Positions 1-7,050 of a stretch of 10,761 nucleotides of DNA are shown here, piece after piece. The number at the start of each line of letters is the position of its first letter. Positions within the stretch are counted from its first letter, which is position 1. The notes under the pieces were generated by a model. That model was not told the DNA's origin, did no database searches, and saw only the letters and a list, made by a program, of their open reading frames with translations. This DNA is from an uncultured Collinsella sp. (GTDB lineage: Bacteria; Actinomycetota; Coriobacteriia; Coriobacteriales; Coriobacteriaceae), in contig CAAEVD010000095.1 in the NCBI GenBank assembly GCA_900759435.1, positions 1 through 10,761 of the forward strand, in the 5' to 3' direction. The position numbers and the translations under genes were made by a program.

Positions 1-7
1 GAAACGA

Positions 8-36
8 AAGGGCGCTGACCTTCTGGTCGCGCCCTT
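8..36 (-). terminator. Rho-independent terminator of the RGG-protein gene
   Basis: A GC-rich hairpin of 12 base pairs with one bulged base (position 16) and a 4-nt loop (21-24). Read on the minus strand it is followed by TTTCGTTTC. It lies about 80 nt past the stop codon of the minus-strand gene at 117-1028, so it most likely ends that transcript. The T tract is interrupted, which is why confidence is not higher. Confidence 0.75.
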
Positions 37-84
37 GAAGTTGAACGTCAGATTGTCCAAATGCGGCCCGCGCAGCGTCGAGCC

Positions 85-112
85 GTTACGCGGTTTGGTA
101 AAACCGCGTAAC
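85..112. repeat. Perfect 12-bp inverted repeat after the RGG-protein gene
   Basis: The arms GTTACGCGGTTT (85-96) and AAACCGCGTAAC (101-112) are exact reverse complements around a 4-nt loop. The hairpin begins 4 nt after the TAG stop of the minus-strand gene and has no T tract on either side, so it is not a classical terminator. The proper terminator lies further on at 8-36. It could be an mRNA-stabilising 3' hairpin or a unit of a dispersed palindromic repeat, and the sequence alone cannot decide. Confidence 0.7.
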
Positions 113-116
113 CCAA

Positions 117-1028
117 CTAAAAACGGTTGCCGCGGAAGCCGCCGCCGTTGCGGCCGCCACGATCGCCACCGCGACCGCCACGGTCGTTACCACGGTTGCC
201 GCCGAAGCCGCCACGGTTGCCACCGCGATCGCCATAGTCACCACGGTTGCCGCCAAAGCCGCCGCGACCGCCACGGTCGCCGCCACGGTCACCAAAACCG
301 CCACGGCCGCCGCGATCGCCACCGCGACCGCCACGGTCGCCGCCACGGCCACCGCGGTCACCAAAGCCGCCACGGCCGCCTCGATCGCCACCGCGACCGC
401 CACGGTCGTCACGGCCGCCGCGAGGACCGCGGTCCTCGTCCAGGCCCATGGCGACGAGCGGAGCGATAACCTTATCGAGAGCGGCCATCAGCTCGGTGGC
501 CTCCTCGTAAGAAAGCTCGGGCAGGAGCTTCTCCTTCTTGTTGGCAAGCTCGACCAGGCCCTCAGCGGCATCCTCGGCAGCGAAGACGACGATCTTGCGC
601 ATATCGCCCTCGGCGTCGTCGATGCGGCCGACCAGATCGGCGGCCTCGGCCTCGGCCATCAGGCCATCGAGCTCACGGAGGCGCATGCCCAGCAGGTCGG
701 ACATTTCCTTCTGCTCCATCTTGGGCTTGAGGTCAAGAAGCTTGATGGCGCGCTCGATGTTCGCCATGCGCTCGGCCTTGGCCTCCTCCTCCTTGGAAAT
801 AGCAAAGCGACGGCTACGCAGCAGGCGGGCGGCCTTCTGCATCTTGTCCATCAGCTCTTCGTCATCGTAATCAACGGCGGCCTCGACAACCTCGGCCTCC
901 TCCTCGGCGGAAACCTCGTCAGCAGCCTCAACCTCGGCAGCTTCGGTCTCCACGGTCTCGACTGCCTCGACCTCGGCAGCCATGGTCTCGTTCTCGGTCT
1001 CGTTCATGATCTCTTCGTTCTCGGACAT
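117..1028 (-). CDS. Acidic / MarR-like winged-helix / RGG-tail protein
   Basis: This encodes a 303-residue protein with three visible parts. Residues 1-60 are very acidic and low in complexity (Glu/Val/Ala). Residues about 60-195 are helical and basic-acidic mixed. Within them, residues 88-195 resemble a MarR-type winged helix: ERAIKLLDLKPKMEQKEMSDLLGM looks like helix-turn-helix entry, followed by a recognition-helix-like LRELDGLMAEAEAADLVGR, a wing with DDAEGDMRKIVVF, and a C-terminal helix LSYEEATELMAALDKVIAPL. Residues 200-303 are an Arg-Gly-Gly tail with about 19 RGG triplets plus GFG, GNRG and DRGG units. RGG tails are known nucleic-acid-binding, disordered segments of RNA helicases and RNA-binding proteins. 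The start is supported by AGAAGGAG four bases upstream. A role in nucleic-acid binding is inferred; DNA regulator and RNA chaperone are both possible. No neighbour shares its transcript with certainty; the MFS gene lies 152 bp upstream on the same strand. Confidence 0.9.
   Translation of the reverse strand: MSENEEIMNETENETMAAEVEAVETVETEAAEVEAADEVSAEEEAEVVEAAVDYDDEELMDKMQKAARLLRSRRFAISKEEEAKAERMANIERAIKLLDLKPKMEQKEMSDLLGMRLRELDGLMAEAEAADLVGRIDDAEGDMRKIVVFAAEDAAEGLVELANKKEKLLPELSYEEATELMAALDKVIAPLVAMGLDEDRGPRGGRDDRGGRGGDRGGRGGFGDRGGRGGDRGGRGGDRGGRGGFGDRGGDRGGRGGFGGNRGDYGDRGGNRGGFGGNRGNDRGGRGGDRGGRNGGGFRGNRF
123..430. repeat. Imperfect tandem repeat encoding the RGG tail
   Basis: The DNA coding for the RGG tail is made of degenerate short units, read on the plus strand as combinations of CCGCCACGG, TCGCCACCG and CGACCGCCACGG. 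Unit length varies in multiples of three, which preserves the frame. Such a tract can expand or shrink by slippage or recombination. The opposite strand carries long spurious reading frames because the repeat lacks stop codons. Confidence 0.8.
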
Positions 1029-1180
1029 GAGACTCCTTCTTGGCCCTCTCGGGCATCATCGCCCCATTCGCGGGGCCCGTCGCGCACTCTTTGCGCTTTA
1101 AACATTCATGCCTCTCGGCAAAACGTCCATTAGTTTATGGTGTCGCCATCCAATCTAGCTGCAGAATCTATGTGCACACA
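1029..1180. other. Intergenic leader of the RGG-protein gene
   Basis: This 152-bp gap lies between the MFS stop and the RGG-protein start, both on the minus strand. It contains two small GC-rich hairpins close to the start codon: GCCCC/GGGGC around 1062-1077 and GCCC/GGGC around 1038-1052. It ends in a strong ribosome binding site. No convincing -35/-10 pair and no T-tailed terminator for the MFS gene were found, so read-through from the MFS gene is possible. Confidence 0.4.
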
Positions 1181-2596
1181 TTAATGCGACATGTGTGACT
1201 CGCGACGAGCGTACACCAGCGACGCCACGAACCCGACCACGGCAATTACAGCCGCTACACGCACGGCAGCTGCAAATCCAATCGCCTGGGCAACGTCTGT
1301 CGCAGCGCCAGCGGCGCCGGCGGTCGCAGCAGAGCTCGAGAGCAGACCGATAAACAGCGACGGGCCAAACGATGCGGCAATCATGTTCCACGTGTTAAGC
1401 AATGCCGTTCCGTGAGGATGTTCAGCGGCAGGCAGCGTCTCCAATCCGGCCGTTTGCGAGGGGCTCAGCACCAAACCGACTCCGGCATACACCACAACGG
1501 TCAGCGCCACAACGACGCCGATGTTCATGCTTGCCGCCGTCATCGAGATTGCAATCTGTCCCACGGCAATCAGGGCAAAGCCGACCGGCAGCAGCGGCCA
1601 TGCGCCACGGGCGTCCATCACGCGTCCGCCCACAATCGAGGTCACGGCGTTGCAGGCAATTGCCGGCAAAATGAGCAAGCCCGCAACAAGTGCGGTCATG
1701 CCGTATGCGCCCTCAAAATAGAGCGGCAACAAAACGCTCATCGAGAACGTCGTCATCATCGATACCACCACAAGCAAGCACGCAGGCCAAAAACGAACAC
1801 TCGCCATGGGACGCACGTTAAGCACCGGATGCTCGAGCTTGAGCTGACGGGCCGCAAACAGGCCGAGCAGCACAATGGCGGCGAAAAGCGCCACGATGCC
1901 GGCAATCAGATTGGTCGAGAACTCGCCTACGGAATACACAAATGCCGTAATGCCGGCGGCGAGCAAAACAACCGACAGAATATCAAGCGTGGTGTTCGAG
2001 CGCTCTCCGACATTCTGAACAAGCTTAACGCCCGCCGCAGCGACCACAATGCCGCCCACCAGCGGCACTACGAACACCGCCCTCCAGCCAAATAACGTGC
2101 ACATAAGACCGCTAGTCACGGGTCCAAACGCCGGTCCTAGCGTAATGCAGGCGCCGCCCAGGCTCAGATACAAACCGAGCTTCTCGCGCGGGGCGCAAGA
2201 CAGCACCACGTTCATCATGAGCGGGAACAAGATGCCCGATCCCGCAGCCTGCAAAATACGACTTGGCAGCAAAACGCTAAACGACGGAGCGACCAGGCAC
2301 AGGACTTCGCCGGCGACCATGCATCCGCATGCGAAAAACAGCAGCTTGCGCGTCGAGAAACGGCCGGACAGGAAGGCCATGATGGCCGTAAAGATCGACG
2401 TCACGATCATGTAGCCCGAGACGAGCCACTGTGCCGTGGTGGCACTCACCGAAAAGGCTGCCATAATGTCGTGCAACGCCACGTTAATGATGTTCTCGTT
2501 AAACGCGGCAACAAAGGCTGCAATATACATTACGACGAGAATCGCCGCAGAGGCCGATGGCGTTACTTGAACTTGTTGCTGAGATTTGCTCCCCAT
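1181..2596 (-). CDS. MFS efflux transporter, DHA2 (EmrB/QacA-like) type
   Basis: This encodes a 471-residue integral membrane protein, probably a proton-driven exporter of drugs or metabolites. About 14 hydrophobic segments are visible, as expected for the DHA2 group. Family motifs appear in order: NENIINVALHDI in the first segment (motif D1 position, residues 33-44), SGRFSTRKLL (motif A, 77-86), RILQAAGSGILFPL (motif B, 113-126) and LGPAFGPVTSGL (motif C, 153-164), which is typical of antiporters. The start was chosen as the ATG at 2596 (MGSKSQQQ), which is preceded by GAGGAAGG. A longer reading frame reaches 3007 but runs through the divergent promoter region and the deformylase gene, and its extra residues look nothing like a transporter. 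The substrate cannot be told from sequence. The gene is divergent from the deformylase-LysR pair, so that LysR is a candidate regulator. Confidence 0.92.
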   Translation of the reverse strand: MGSKSQQQVQVTPSASAAILVVMYIAAFVAAFNENIINVALHDIMAAFSVSATTAQWLVSGYMIVTSIFTAIMAFLSGRFSTRKLLFFACGCMVAGEVLCLVAPSFSVLLPSRILQAAGSGILFPLMMNVVLSCAPREKLGLYLSLGGACITLGPAFGPVTSGLMCTLFGWRAVFVVPLVGGIVVAAAGVKLVQNVGERSNTTLDILSVVLLAAGITAFVYSVGEFSTNLIAGIVALFAAIVLLGLFAARQLKLEHPVLNVRPMASVRFWPACLLVVVSMMTTFSMSVLLPLYFEGAYGMTALVAGLLILPAIACNAVTSIVGGRVMDARGAWPLLPVGFALIAVGQIAISMTAASMNIGVVVALTVVVYAGVGLVLSPSQTAGLETLPAAEHPHGTALLNTWNMIAASFGPSLFIGLLSSSAATAGAAGAATDVAQAIGFAAAVRVAAVIAVVGFVASLVYARRESHMSH

Positions 2597-2801
2597 GCAT
2601 TTCCTTCCTCTTGGAACGACAGTCGCATCGCCCCAGAGGAACGGTCCAGGGCGAAAAATGAGCCCTAGACTTACGCCAGACGCCGTACACGACGAATCTG
2701 GCAACATGGTCCAACATCGAAAGATTGTAACGCGGACGCACAGCTTTCCTTCCGCGCTATTATTAAAAGTCCACGAAAGCATAAGACATGAGGAGCCCGC
2801 C
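2597..2801. promoter_or_regulatory. Divergent promoter region (MFS / deformylase-LysR)
   Basis: This 205-bp gap between divergent start codons must carry both promoters. On the plus strand a TATTAT box at 2758-2763 (5 of 6 to the consensus -10) would start transcription about 30 nt before the deformylase start; no good -35 is seen 16-18 bp upstream. On the minus strand TACAAT (2724-2729) is a possible -10 for the MFS gene. A short inverted repeat AGGGC/GCCCT (2648-2666) lies between the MFS start and its possible promoter and could be an operator, but it is weak. Confidence 0.4.
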
Positions 2802-3212
2802 ATGATTAAGCCCATCATGAAATCCGAGTTCTTTTTGCGTCTGCCTTCCGAAGACGCGGGACCCGACGATGCCGCAACCGGGCAGGATCTCCTGGATACA
2901 CTCCACGAGCATGAGCGCGAGTGCGTGGGCCTCGCCGCCAACATGATCGGCGTGCGCAAACGCATCATCTGCGTAAAGGACGGCAACAGGACACTCCTGA
3001 TGTACAACCCTCAAATTCTTGAGCAGGTCAATGCCTATCAGACGAGCGAAGGATGCCTCTCGCTGACCGGCGAGCGTCCCTGTACCCGCTATCGCCGCAT
3101 TAAGGTTGAGTATTTGGACGAGAACTTCGTTCACCGCATCAAAAACTTCTCGGGCTACACCGCCGAGATCATCCAGCACGAAATCGACCACTGCAATGGC
3201 GTCGTGGTTTAG
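2802..3212 (+). CDS. def: Peptide deformylase, short form
   Basis: This encodes a 136-residue metalloenzyme that removes the formyl group from the N-terminal Met of new proteins in the cytoplasm. All three family motifs are present: GLAANMIG (motif 1; many deformylases have Q where this has M), EGCLS (motif 2, the Cys metal ligand) and QHEIDH (motif 3, two His ligands and the catalytic Glu). The protein is shorter than the usual 150-190 residues because it ends right after HEIDHCNGVVV, lacking the C-terminal helix. Short GLAANM-type deformylases are, to my recollection, common in Firmicutes and relatives, so this is probably a normal subgroup. The start at 2802 is supported by GAGGAG six bases upstream. 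The LysR gene follows after 36 nt without a terminator, suggesting one transcript. It may be a second deformylase next to a longer housekeeping copy elsewhere. Confidence 0.9.
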   Translation: MIKPIMKSEFFLRLPSEDAGPDDAATGQDLLDTLHEHERECVGLAANMIGVRKRIICVKDGNRTLLMYNPQILEQVNAYQTSEGCLSLTGERPCTRYRRIKVEYLDENFVHRIKNFSGYTAEIIQHEIDHCNGVVV

Positions 3213-3236
3213 GCCACCTGCCAAAATGAGGGTACC

Positions 3237-3246
3237 GGAGGCCTCC
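3237..3246. promoter_or_regulatory. Ribosome binding site of lysR inside a palindrome
   Basis: GGAGGCCTCC is a perfect 10-bp palindrome whose first half is the Shine-Dalgarno sequence for the ATG at 3249. The anti-parallel half has no loop, so folding within one RNA would need neighbouring bases. It may be chance. Confidence 0.5.
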
Positions 3247-3248
3247 CT

Positions 3249-4172
3249 ATGGATATCAGCCGCTTTGGCGAATTCGCCATCTTAGCGCAGTCACGCACGT
3301 TTCTTGATGCGGCGGAACTGCTTTTCATGTCGCAATCAACCCTCTCCAAGCACATCATGGCAATGGAGCACGAACTCGGCTGCAAGCTCATCGATCGAAG
3401 CCAGCGCCACGTAACACTCACCGCGCAAGGTGAAGCGCTCCTCCCCTATGCGCAAAAAATTGCGACGCTTCAGCACCGCTATCTTGCCGCCATTCAAATA
3501 GGCGCAGGTGAGCCGCTCGAGCACCTCACCGTAGGTTCTATCCCCATTATGGCCCCTTATGGGATCACGGACGCCGTCATCGATTTTCAGCAGGCGAACC
3601 CCTCATATTCTGTTGAGCTCATCGAGGGCGAGGGCGACACACTCAAGCGTATGCTCCTGCACGAGGACATTGACCTGGCCTTCATCCGTGACAGTGGCGC
3701 CATCGAACCGGAGTTCAAAAAGATTCCCTTTACGACTGACCGGCTCGTGGCCGTCCTTCCGCTCGACCATCCGCTCACCGAACGTGACACCGTCGAGATA
3801 GACGACCTTATCGACGAGAATTTCCTCATGCTTCCCCAAGGCTCGTTCGTAAGCGAGCTCGTCCTTTCCCTTTGTCGCGAAGCTGGATTTGGCCCACGCG
3901 TTACGTTCACCGGCAAACGAGCCGAGAACATCATCTCTCTTGTCACACGCGGCGCCGGCGTCTCATTCCTCATGCGCAAGCCGGCGGAATCGCTTGCCAG
4001 CGGAAAGGTAGCCCTGGTGCCGCTTGAGCCCGCGACGACCTCCGAGGTCAGGCTCTACCTCAAGCGGAACGCCGCGCACTCGCAGGCGGTCGTCTCGTTC
4101 ATCGGCTTCCTCCCCTACCGTCAGCTCCTGCAGGGCGACCGTGCGTCTTCCACCGCGGCACGACCGTCATAA
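3249..4172 (+). CDS. LysR-type transcriptional regulator
   Basis: This encodes a 307-residue DNA-binding regulator with the usual LysR layout. The N-terminal winged helix (residues 1-60) contains the diagnostic stretch TFLDAAELLFMSQSTLSKHI, with EHELGCKLIDRSQRHVTLTAQG directly after. A linker helix follows to about residue 88, and then a two-lobe effector-binding domain of the periplasmic-binding-protein fold (LTVGSIPIMAPYGITDAV at about 93-110; DIDLAFIRD at about 160; RAENIISLVTRGAGVSFLM at about 225-243). The length is typical. The start is supported by GGAGG seven bases upstream. LysR proteins commonly act as activators that respond to a small molecule. Targets are inferred: the divergent MFS gene, its own operon, or the promoter near 9400, which has LysR-type geometry. 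The effector is unknown. Confidence 0.93.
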   Translation: MDISRFGEFAILAQSRTFLDAAELLFMSQSTLSKHIMAMEHELGCKLIDRSQRHVTLTAQGEALLPYAQKIATLQHRYLAAIQIGAGEPLEHLTVGSIPIMAPYGITDAVIDFQQANPSYSVELIEGEGDTLKRMLLHEDIDLAFIRDSGAIEPEFKKIPFTTDRLVAVLPLDHPLTERDTVEIDDLIDENFLMLPQGSFVSELVLSLCREAGFGPRVTFTGKRAENIISLVTRGAGVSFLMRKPAESLASGKVALVPLEPATTSEVRLYLKRNAAHSQAVVSFIGFLPYRQLLQGDRASSTAARPS

Positions 4173-4234
4173 TCCCCGCTGCTCCACAACCGCAGACTTG
4201 TGTCCGCAAACACGCTGACAACGGCACAAAACAC

Positions 4235-4275
4235 AAATATGCCTCGGGCGGCACGTCGCCGTCCGAGGCATATTT
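4235..4275. terminator. Bidirectional terminator between lysR and the PTS gene
   Basis: A long hairpin has arms AAATATGCCTCGG (4235-4247) and CCGAGGCATATTT (4263-4275). These extend inward through a G-U pair and CGGC/GCCG to an 18-bp stem with a 5-nt loop. A- and T-rich ends flank both sides (TTTAGTTAA on plus, TTTGTGTTTT on minus). It sits between convergent genes, so it can stop both transcripts. Confidence 0.88.
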
Positions 4276-4295
4276 AGTTAAAGTGCGCAGACAGA

Positions 4296-5738
4296 CTAGT
4301 CCACCGAGATGTTGAGCGCCTTACCGCCCTCGTCCTTCCTGGTACCGATCGCCATAGCGGCGACAAGAGCCAGAACGAAAGCGACCACACCGGAGATGAC
4401 AAGGCCGATAAAGCCCGTGTCGATGCCGGCAGGGTTAATAAAGCTCGGGAAACCGAGCGGGCCGGAGGCACCGAAGGCATAGAGTTTGGCACCCATGAGG
4501 CCGGCAATGGCGCCGCCTACACCAGCGGAAATAAAGGTTGCCCACATAAGACGCTTACGCGGCAGCAAGATGGCGTAAAGCGCAGGCTCGTTGACACCGA
4601 AAATCGAAGAGACAAGGGCGGGAATGTTGACGGTAGCATTTTCCTCGGAGTCCTTGGTTCGGATGACCATGCCAAGCACAGCACCGGCGATGGCACAACC
4701 GCCTGCATACACGAGCGGGTTAATGAGGTCATAGCCGTAGGTTGCGACATCGAGAAACCACAGCGGGATGATACCCCAGTGCAGGCCGAACATGACGAGC
4801 AGGCTCCAGAACGTGCCGATGACGAAGCCGGCGATGGCGGGCTGGAAGTTGATGAGCATCAAGATGATCTGGGCAACGATGTTGGAGAGGACCGTCATGA
4901 CCGGACCGACCACAAGCAGGCCAAGGATGCCGCAAATGAGGAGCGTCAGGATGTTGGAGAAGAACGAGCTCACAAGCGCGGGCAGCGCGTTAGAAAGGGC
5001 CTTGTGCACCTTGGAGGCAATCCAGACGATAAAGATCGCAGGCAGAATCGTCGATGAGTAATTCTGCATGATCAGCGGGATGCCAAAAATATCACCGTAG
5101 ACATTGGACTCGAAGACCGTGCCGGCGCCGAGCGTATAGAGCGGATCTCCGCCCATAAGGGCAACGAGCGTCGGGTAGACGAGGATACCACCGAGCGCCA
5201 TTCCCATAACGGGCTTAAGTCCGAACTTCTTGGCCGACGTCCAGCCAATGATTAGCGGAAAGTAATAGAAAACCGAATCTCCGATTGCCGAGAGCGTCAC
5301 ATACGTATTGCTGTCCTTGGCAAGCCAACCGGCAACCGTGCAGAGCGCGAGCATCGACTTGATAAAGCCACCGGCCATAAGCACGCCAAGAACCGGTTGC
5401 AGAATCTCGGAGATGATGGCCAGCAGACGCGAGAATGGATCGCCCTTTTTGACGTCGTCGCCTTCATCGATATCGAGTGCGGGTTTGGAGTCGAACCCGC
5501 CAATCTGAACAAGGTCGTTGTAGACGGCCTCGACAGTGGCACCAATCACGACCTGATACTGTCCGCCGGCCTGGATGACGTCAACGACGCCCTTCGTCGC
5601 CTTAAGCTCATTGGTCTGGGCGAGCGATTCATCCTTGAGGTGGAAGCGGAGACGCGTAATGCAGTGGCTCACGTCTAACACATTGTCTCGACCACCGACC
5701 TTTGTGATGATTTCATCGCAAAGCTTCTGGTATTTCAT
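4296..5738 (-). CDS. PTS EIIBC permease, glucoside/sucrose/trehalose group
   Basis: This encodes a 480-residue membrane protein that would import a sugar and phosphorylate it on the way in. The IIB domain (residues 1-80) carries the phospho-accepting Cys26 in HCITRLRF and the family stretch GGQYQVVIG. The IIC domain (about 105-465) has around ten hydrophobic segments, the conserved LHWG (319-322) and GVNEPALYAILLPRK (381-395), the counterpart of the GxTEPAIYG motif with Asn in place of Thr. The protein ends after IIC, whereas BglP-like proteins of about 600 residues continue into IIA; here IIA must come from another protein. The start at 5738 is supported by AAGGAG and by the expected IIB start MKYQKLCDEII; the frame is open to 6035 but that extension overlaps the upstream gene. 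It lies 193 bp after the ceramidase-like genes on the same strand. The sugar cannot be named. Confidence 0.92.
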   Translation of the reverse strand: MKYQKLCDEIITKVGGRDNVLDVSHCITRLRFHLKDESLAQTNELKATKGVVDVIQAGGQYQVVIGATVEAVYNDLVQIGGFDSKPALDIDEGDDVKKGDPFSRLLAIISEILQPVLGVLMAGGFIKSMLALCTVAGWLAKDSNTYVTLSAIGDSVFYYFPLIIGWTSAKKFGLKPVMGMALGGILVYPTLVALMGGDPLYTLGAGTVFESNVYGDIFGIPLIMQNYSSTILPAIFIVWIASKVHKALSNALPALVSSFFSNILTLLICGILGLLVVGPVMTVLSNIVAQIILMLINFQPAIAGFVIGTFWSLLVMFGLHWGIIPLWFLDVATYGYDLINPLVYAGGCAIAGAVLGMVIRTKDSEENATVNIPALVSSIFGVNEPALYAILLPRKRLMWATFISAGVGGAIAGLMGAKLYAFGASGPLGFPSFINPAGIDTGFIGLVISGVVAFVLALVAAMAIGTRKDEGGKALNISVD

Positions 5739-5761
5739 GGAATTCTCCTTTTTCTGAGCGG

Positions 5762-5780
5762 GGTATAGCATCGATTTCAT
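5762..5780 (-). promoter_or_regulatory. Possible extended -10 and cre-like site ahead of the PTS gene
   Basis: On the minus strand, TGCTATACC reads as an extended -10 (TGn plus TATACC) about 24 nt before the PTS start; no clear -35 is seen. Overlapping it, ATGAAATCGATGCTA (5766-5780) fits the catabolite-responsive consensus WTGNAANCGNWNNCW at all but one fixed position. CcpA-type control is established in Firmicutes, and whether an equivalent acts in this organism is unknown. Treat both as tentative. Confidence 0.3.
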
Positions 5781-5931
5781 GCCTCCGTAGTCGACGTGGG
5801 AGGGCAAGGAACCCGCTTCCCCCTTTGAAATCCGCGGCCGCACGTACGCCCGGGATGGGAAACGGCAGAGAAGATGGAAAATGCCGATCACATGGCAGCG
5901 AGCCTCATTGGCCCATGTCACGCAATCAGGC
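5781..5931. other. Gap between ceramidase-like gene and PTS gene
   Basis: The whole gap spans 5739-5931 (193 bp), with the part before 5781 described separately. It has no credible gene. A weak imperfect hairpin ACATGG/CCATGT (5890-5918) follows the upstream stop on the minus strand and has ATTTTCC some 10 bases further on; it could act as a poor terminator or a processing site that separates the PTS message from the upstream genes. Otherwise nothing recognisable was seen. Confidence 0.3.
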
Positions 5932-7050
5932 CTACAGACGCGAATCTGCTGCGCCGAGAAGTCTCGTCGTCTGGCAGAACTTGTCACACAGGCGTTCCGG
6001 TTCGCCCTGGGGAATCTGAGTACGCTCGGTCTCAAAGGAGAGGCCGTACTCGCGTGCCGGAAGGAAATACTCGAAATAGCCGTTGGTGTAACCGCAAACT
6101 ATTCCCTCGACCGGGCATTCGCGCTTCATGCGAATACCCAAGTCGCTGCCGAGCTCACTCGGGAACACAAAGAGATGCAGGCCGCCCAAACTGATGACGG
6201 CACACTTAAGCGTGAGCGAAAAGTCGTCATGGGCAACGGTGTGATAGAACGTCTGAGGCTCGATGCGATCGAGAACGACCTCGCGATCGAGCTTGATCTG
6301 GAAAATCGCCTCGGCAAGACCGGTCGAAACGCGCTCGACCTCGGGAATGCCGCGTCCCTGGCGAAAATTGCGGTCGCTACAGTCGCCAGCAGCACCGACG
6401 ACCATGGCCGGATAGTAACCAAGACTCTGAGCGAGCTTTTTGCCGGTAAGACCGGCGAGTTCGCTCGTGAGCTCCGTGCAGTCGGGTCCGACACAGGCAG
6501 AATGCACCGCCCAGTTCACAAAGCCCGCAAACGATTTGCCTTCGTCATCGAAGAACGACACCACGATAACCTCATTGTCGGCAAGCTCTCCGGGAATGAT
6601 GCGGTTGTCGTAGAAACCGGTGATGACTTTTTTGCCCATGCGGCAGGTCGCAGGTCGCGCGTTGGCGCGGCACTCTTCGAAGCATTGACAGATGGTATCG
6701 AGGAACCAGCGATAGTAGTTCTCGTCGAATTTTCCCGTCCACCAGCTGCGGTGGTAAGCGACGATTGAAGTATGGTCGTGCGTCGCCGAGAGCAGAACGC
6801 AGTCACGGTCGATTCCATAGCGCTCGGCGAGCATCGTCTTAACCTCCTCGGCCATGCTTTCCTCAAACTCGAGAACATCGGCGTTGAAGAGAAAAACTTC
6901 GCGGTCGTCCTGTTGGAAAAGAATCGCGTTGGCGAAGACGTCGTCATGGACGCCTGTCGCAGGCTCCAGACGGTTGGGGAGGTTACGGTATCCGATTAGA
7001 TAGATGTCGCCTTGCGGGGTGATCTTGCGGCGTGCATGTCCGATATTCAT
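5932..7050 (-). CDS. Neutral/alkaline ceramidase-fold hydrolase, complete metal site
   Basis: This encodes a 372-residue cytoplasmic protein related to the N-terminal catalytic domain of neutral/alkaline ceramidases (Pfam PF04734), zinc amidases that split N-acyl bonds. Typical parts are visible: the start GHARRKITP and GYRN, then HDDVFANA (35-42), SATHDHTS with His91 and His93, NWAVHSACV with His183, a GAAGDCSD turn (219-226), FPSELG with Glu299, and GYTNGYFEYFLPAREYG with Tyr328 as the likely Tyr ligand. These match the His, His, Glu and Tyr zinc ligands known from the Pseudomonas enzyme, so activity as a hydrolase is likely. It is far shorter than true ceramidases (about 650 residues), has no signal peptide and lacks the C-terminal domain, so the natural substrate is probably not a lipid ceramide. 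The start overlaps the upstream stop (ATGA at 7047-7050), and AAGGAG precedes it, implying coupled translation. Confidence 0.8.
   Translation of the reverse strand: MNIGHARRKITPQGDIYLIGYRNLPNRLEPATGVHDDVFANAILFQQDDREVFLFNADVLEFEESMAEEVKTMLAERYGIDRDCVLLSATHDHTSIVAYHRSWWTGKFDENYYRWFLDTICQCFEECRANARPATCRMGKKVITGFYDNRIIPGELADNEVIVVSFFDDEGKSFAGFVNWAVHSACVGPDCTELTSELAGLTGKKLAQSLGYYPAMVVGAAGDCSDRNFRQGRGIPEVERVSTGLAEAIFQIKLDREVVLDRIEPQTFYHTVAHDDFSLTLKCAVISLGGLHLFVFPSELGSDLGIRMKRECPVEGIVCGYTNGYFEYFLPAREYGLSFETERTQIPQGEPERLCDKFCQTTRLLGAADSRL

Noticed and set aside
120..430. Repeat block considered as a CRISPR array
   Set aside because: Units are short, variable, without spacers, and in frame with a protein on the minus strand.
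35..469. Long plus-strand frames rich in His-Arg-Gly or Pro-Arg opposite the RGG tail
   Set aside because: They are mirror images of a stop-free repeat; composition is absurd for a protein and no ribosome binding site precedes them.
1181..3007. Longer MFS reading frame starting at 3007
   Set aside because: The extra residues overlap the deformylase gene and promoter region; the ATG at 2596 has a ribosome binding site and starts the first membrane segment correctly.
4296..6035. Longer PTS reading frame starting at 6035
   Set aside because: It would overlap the end of the ceramidase-like gene and adds no IIB sequence; the 5738 ATG has AAGGAG.
5881..6768. 295-residue plus-strand frame opposite the ceramidase-like gene
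   Set aside because: It is antisense to a gene with conserved metal-site motifs, has no recognisable domain, and no ribosome binding site was seen.
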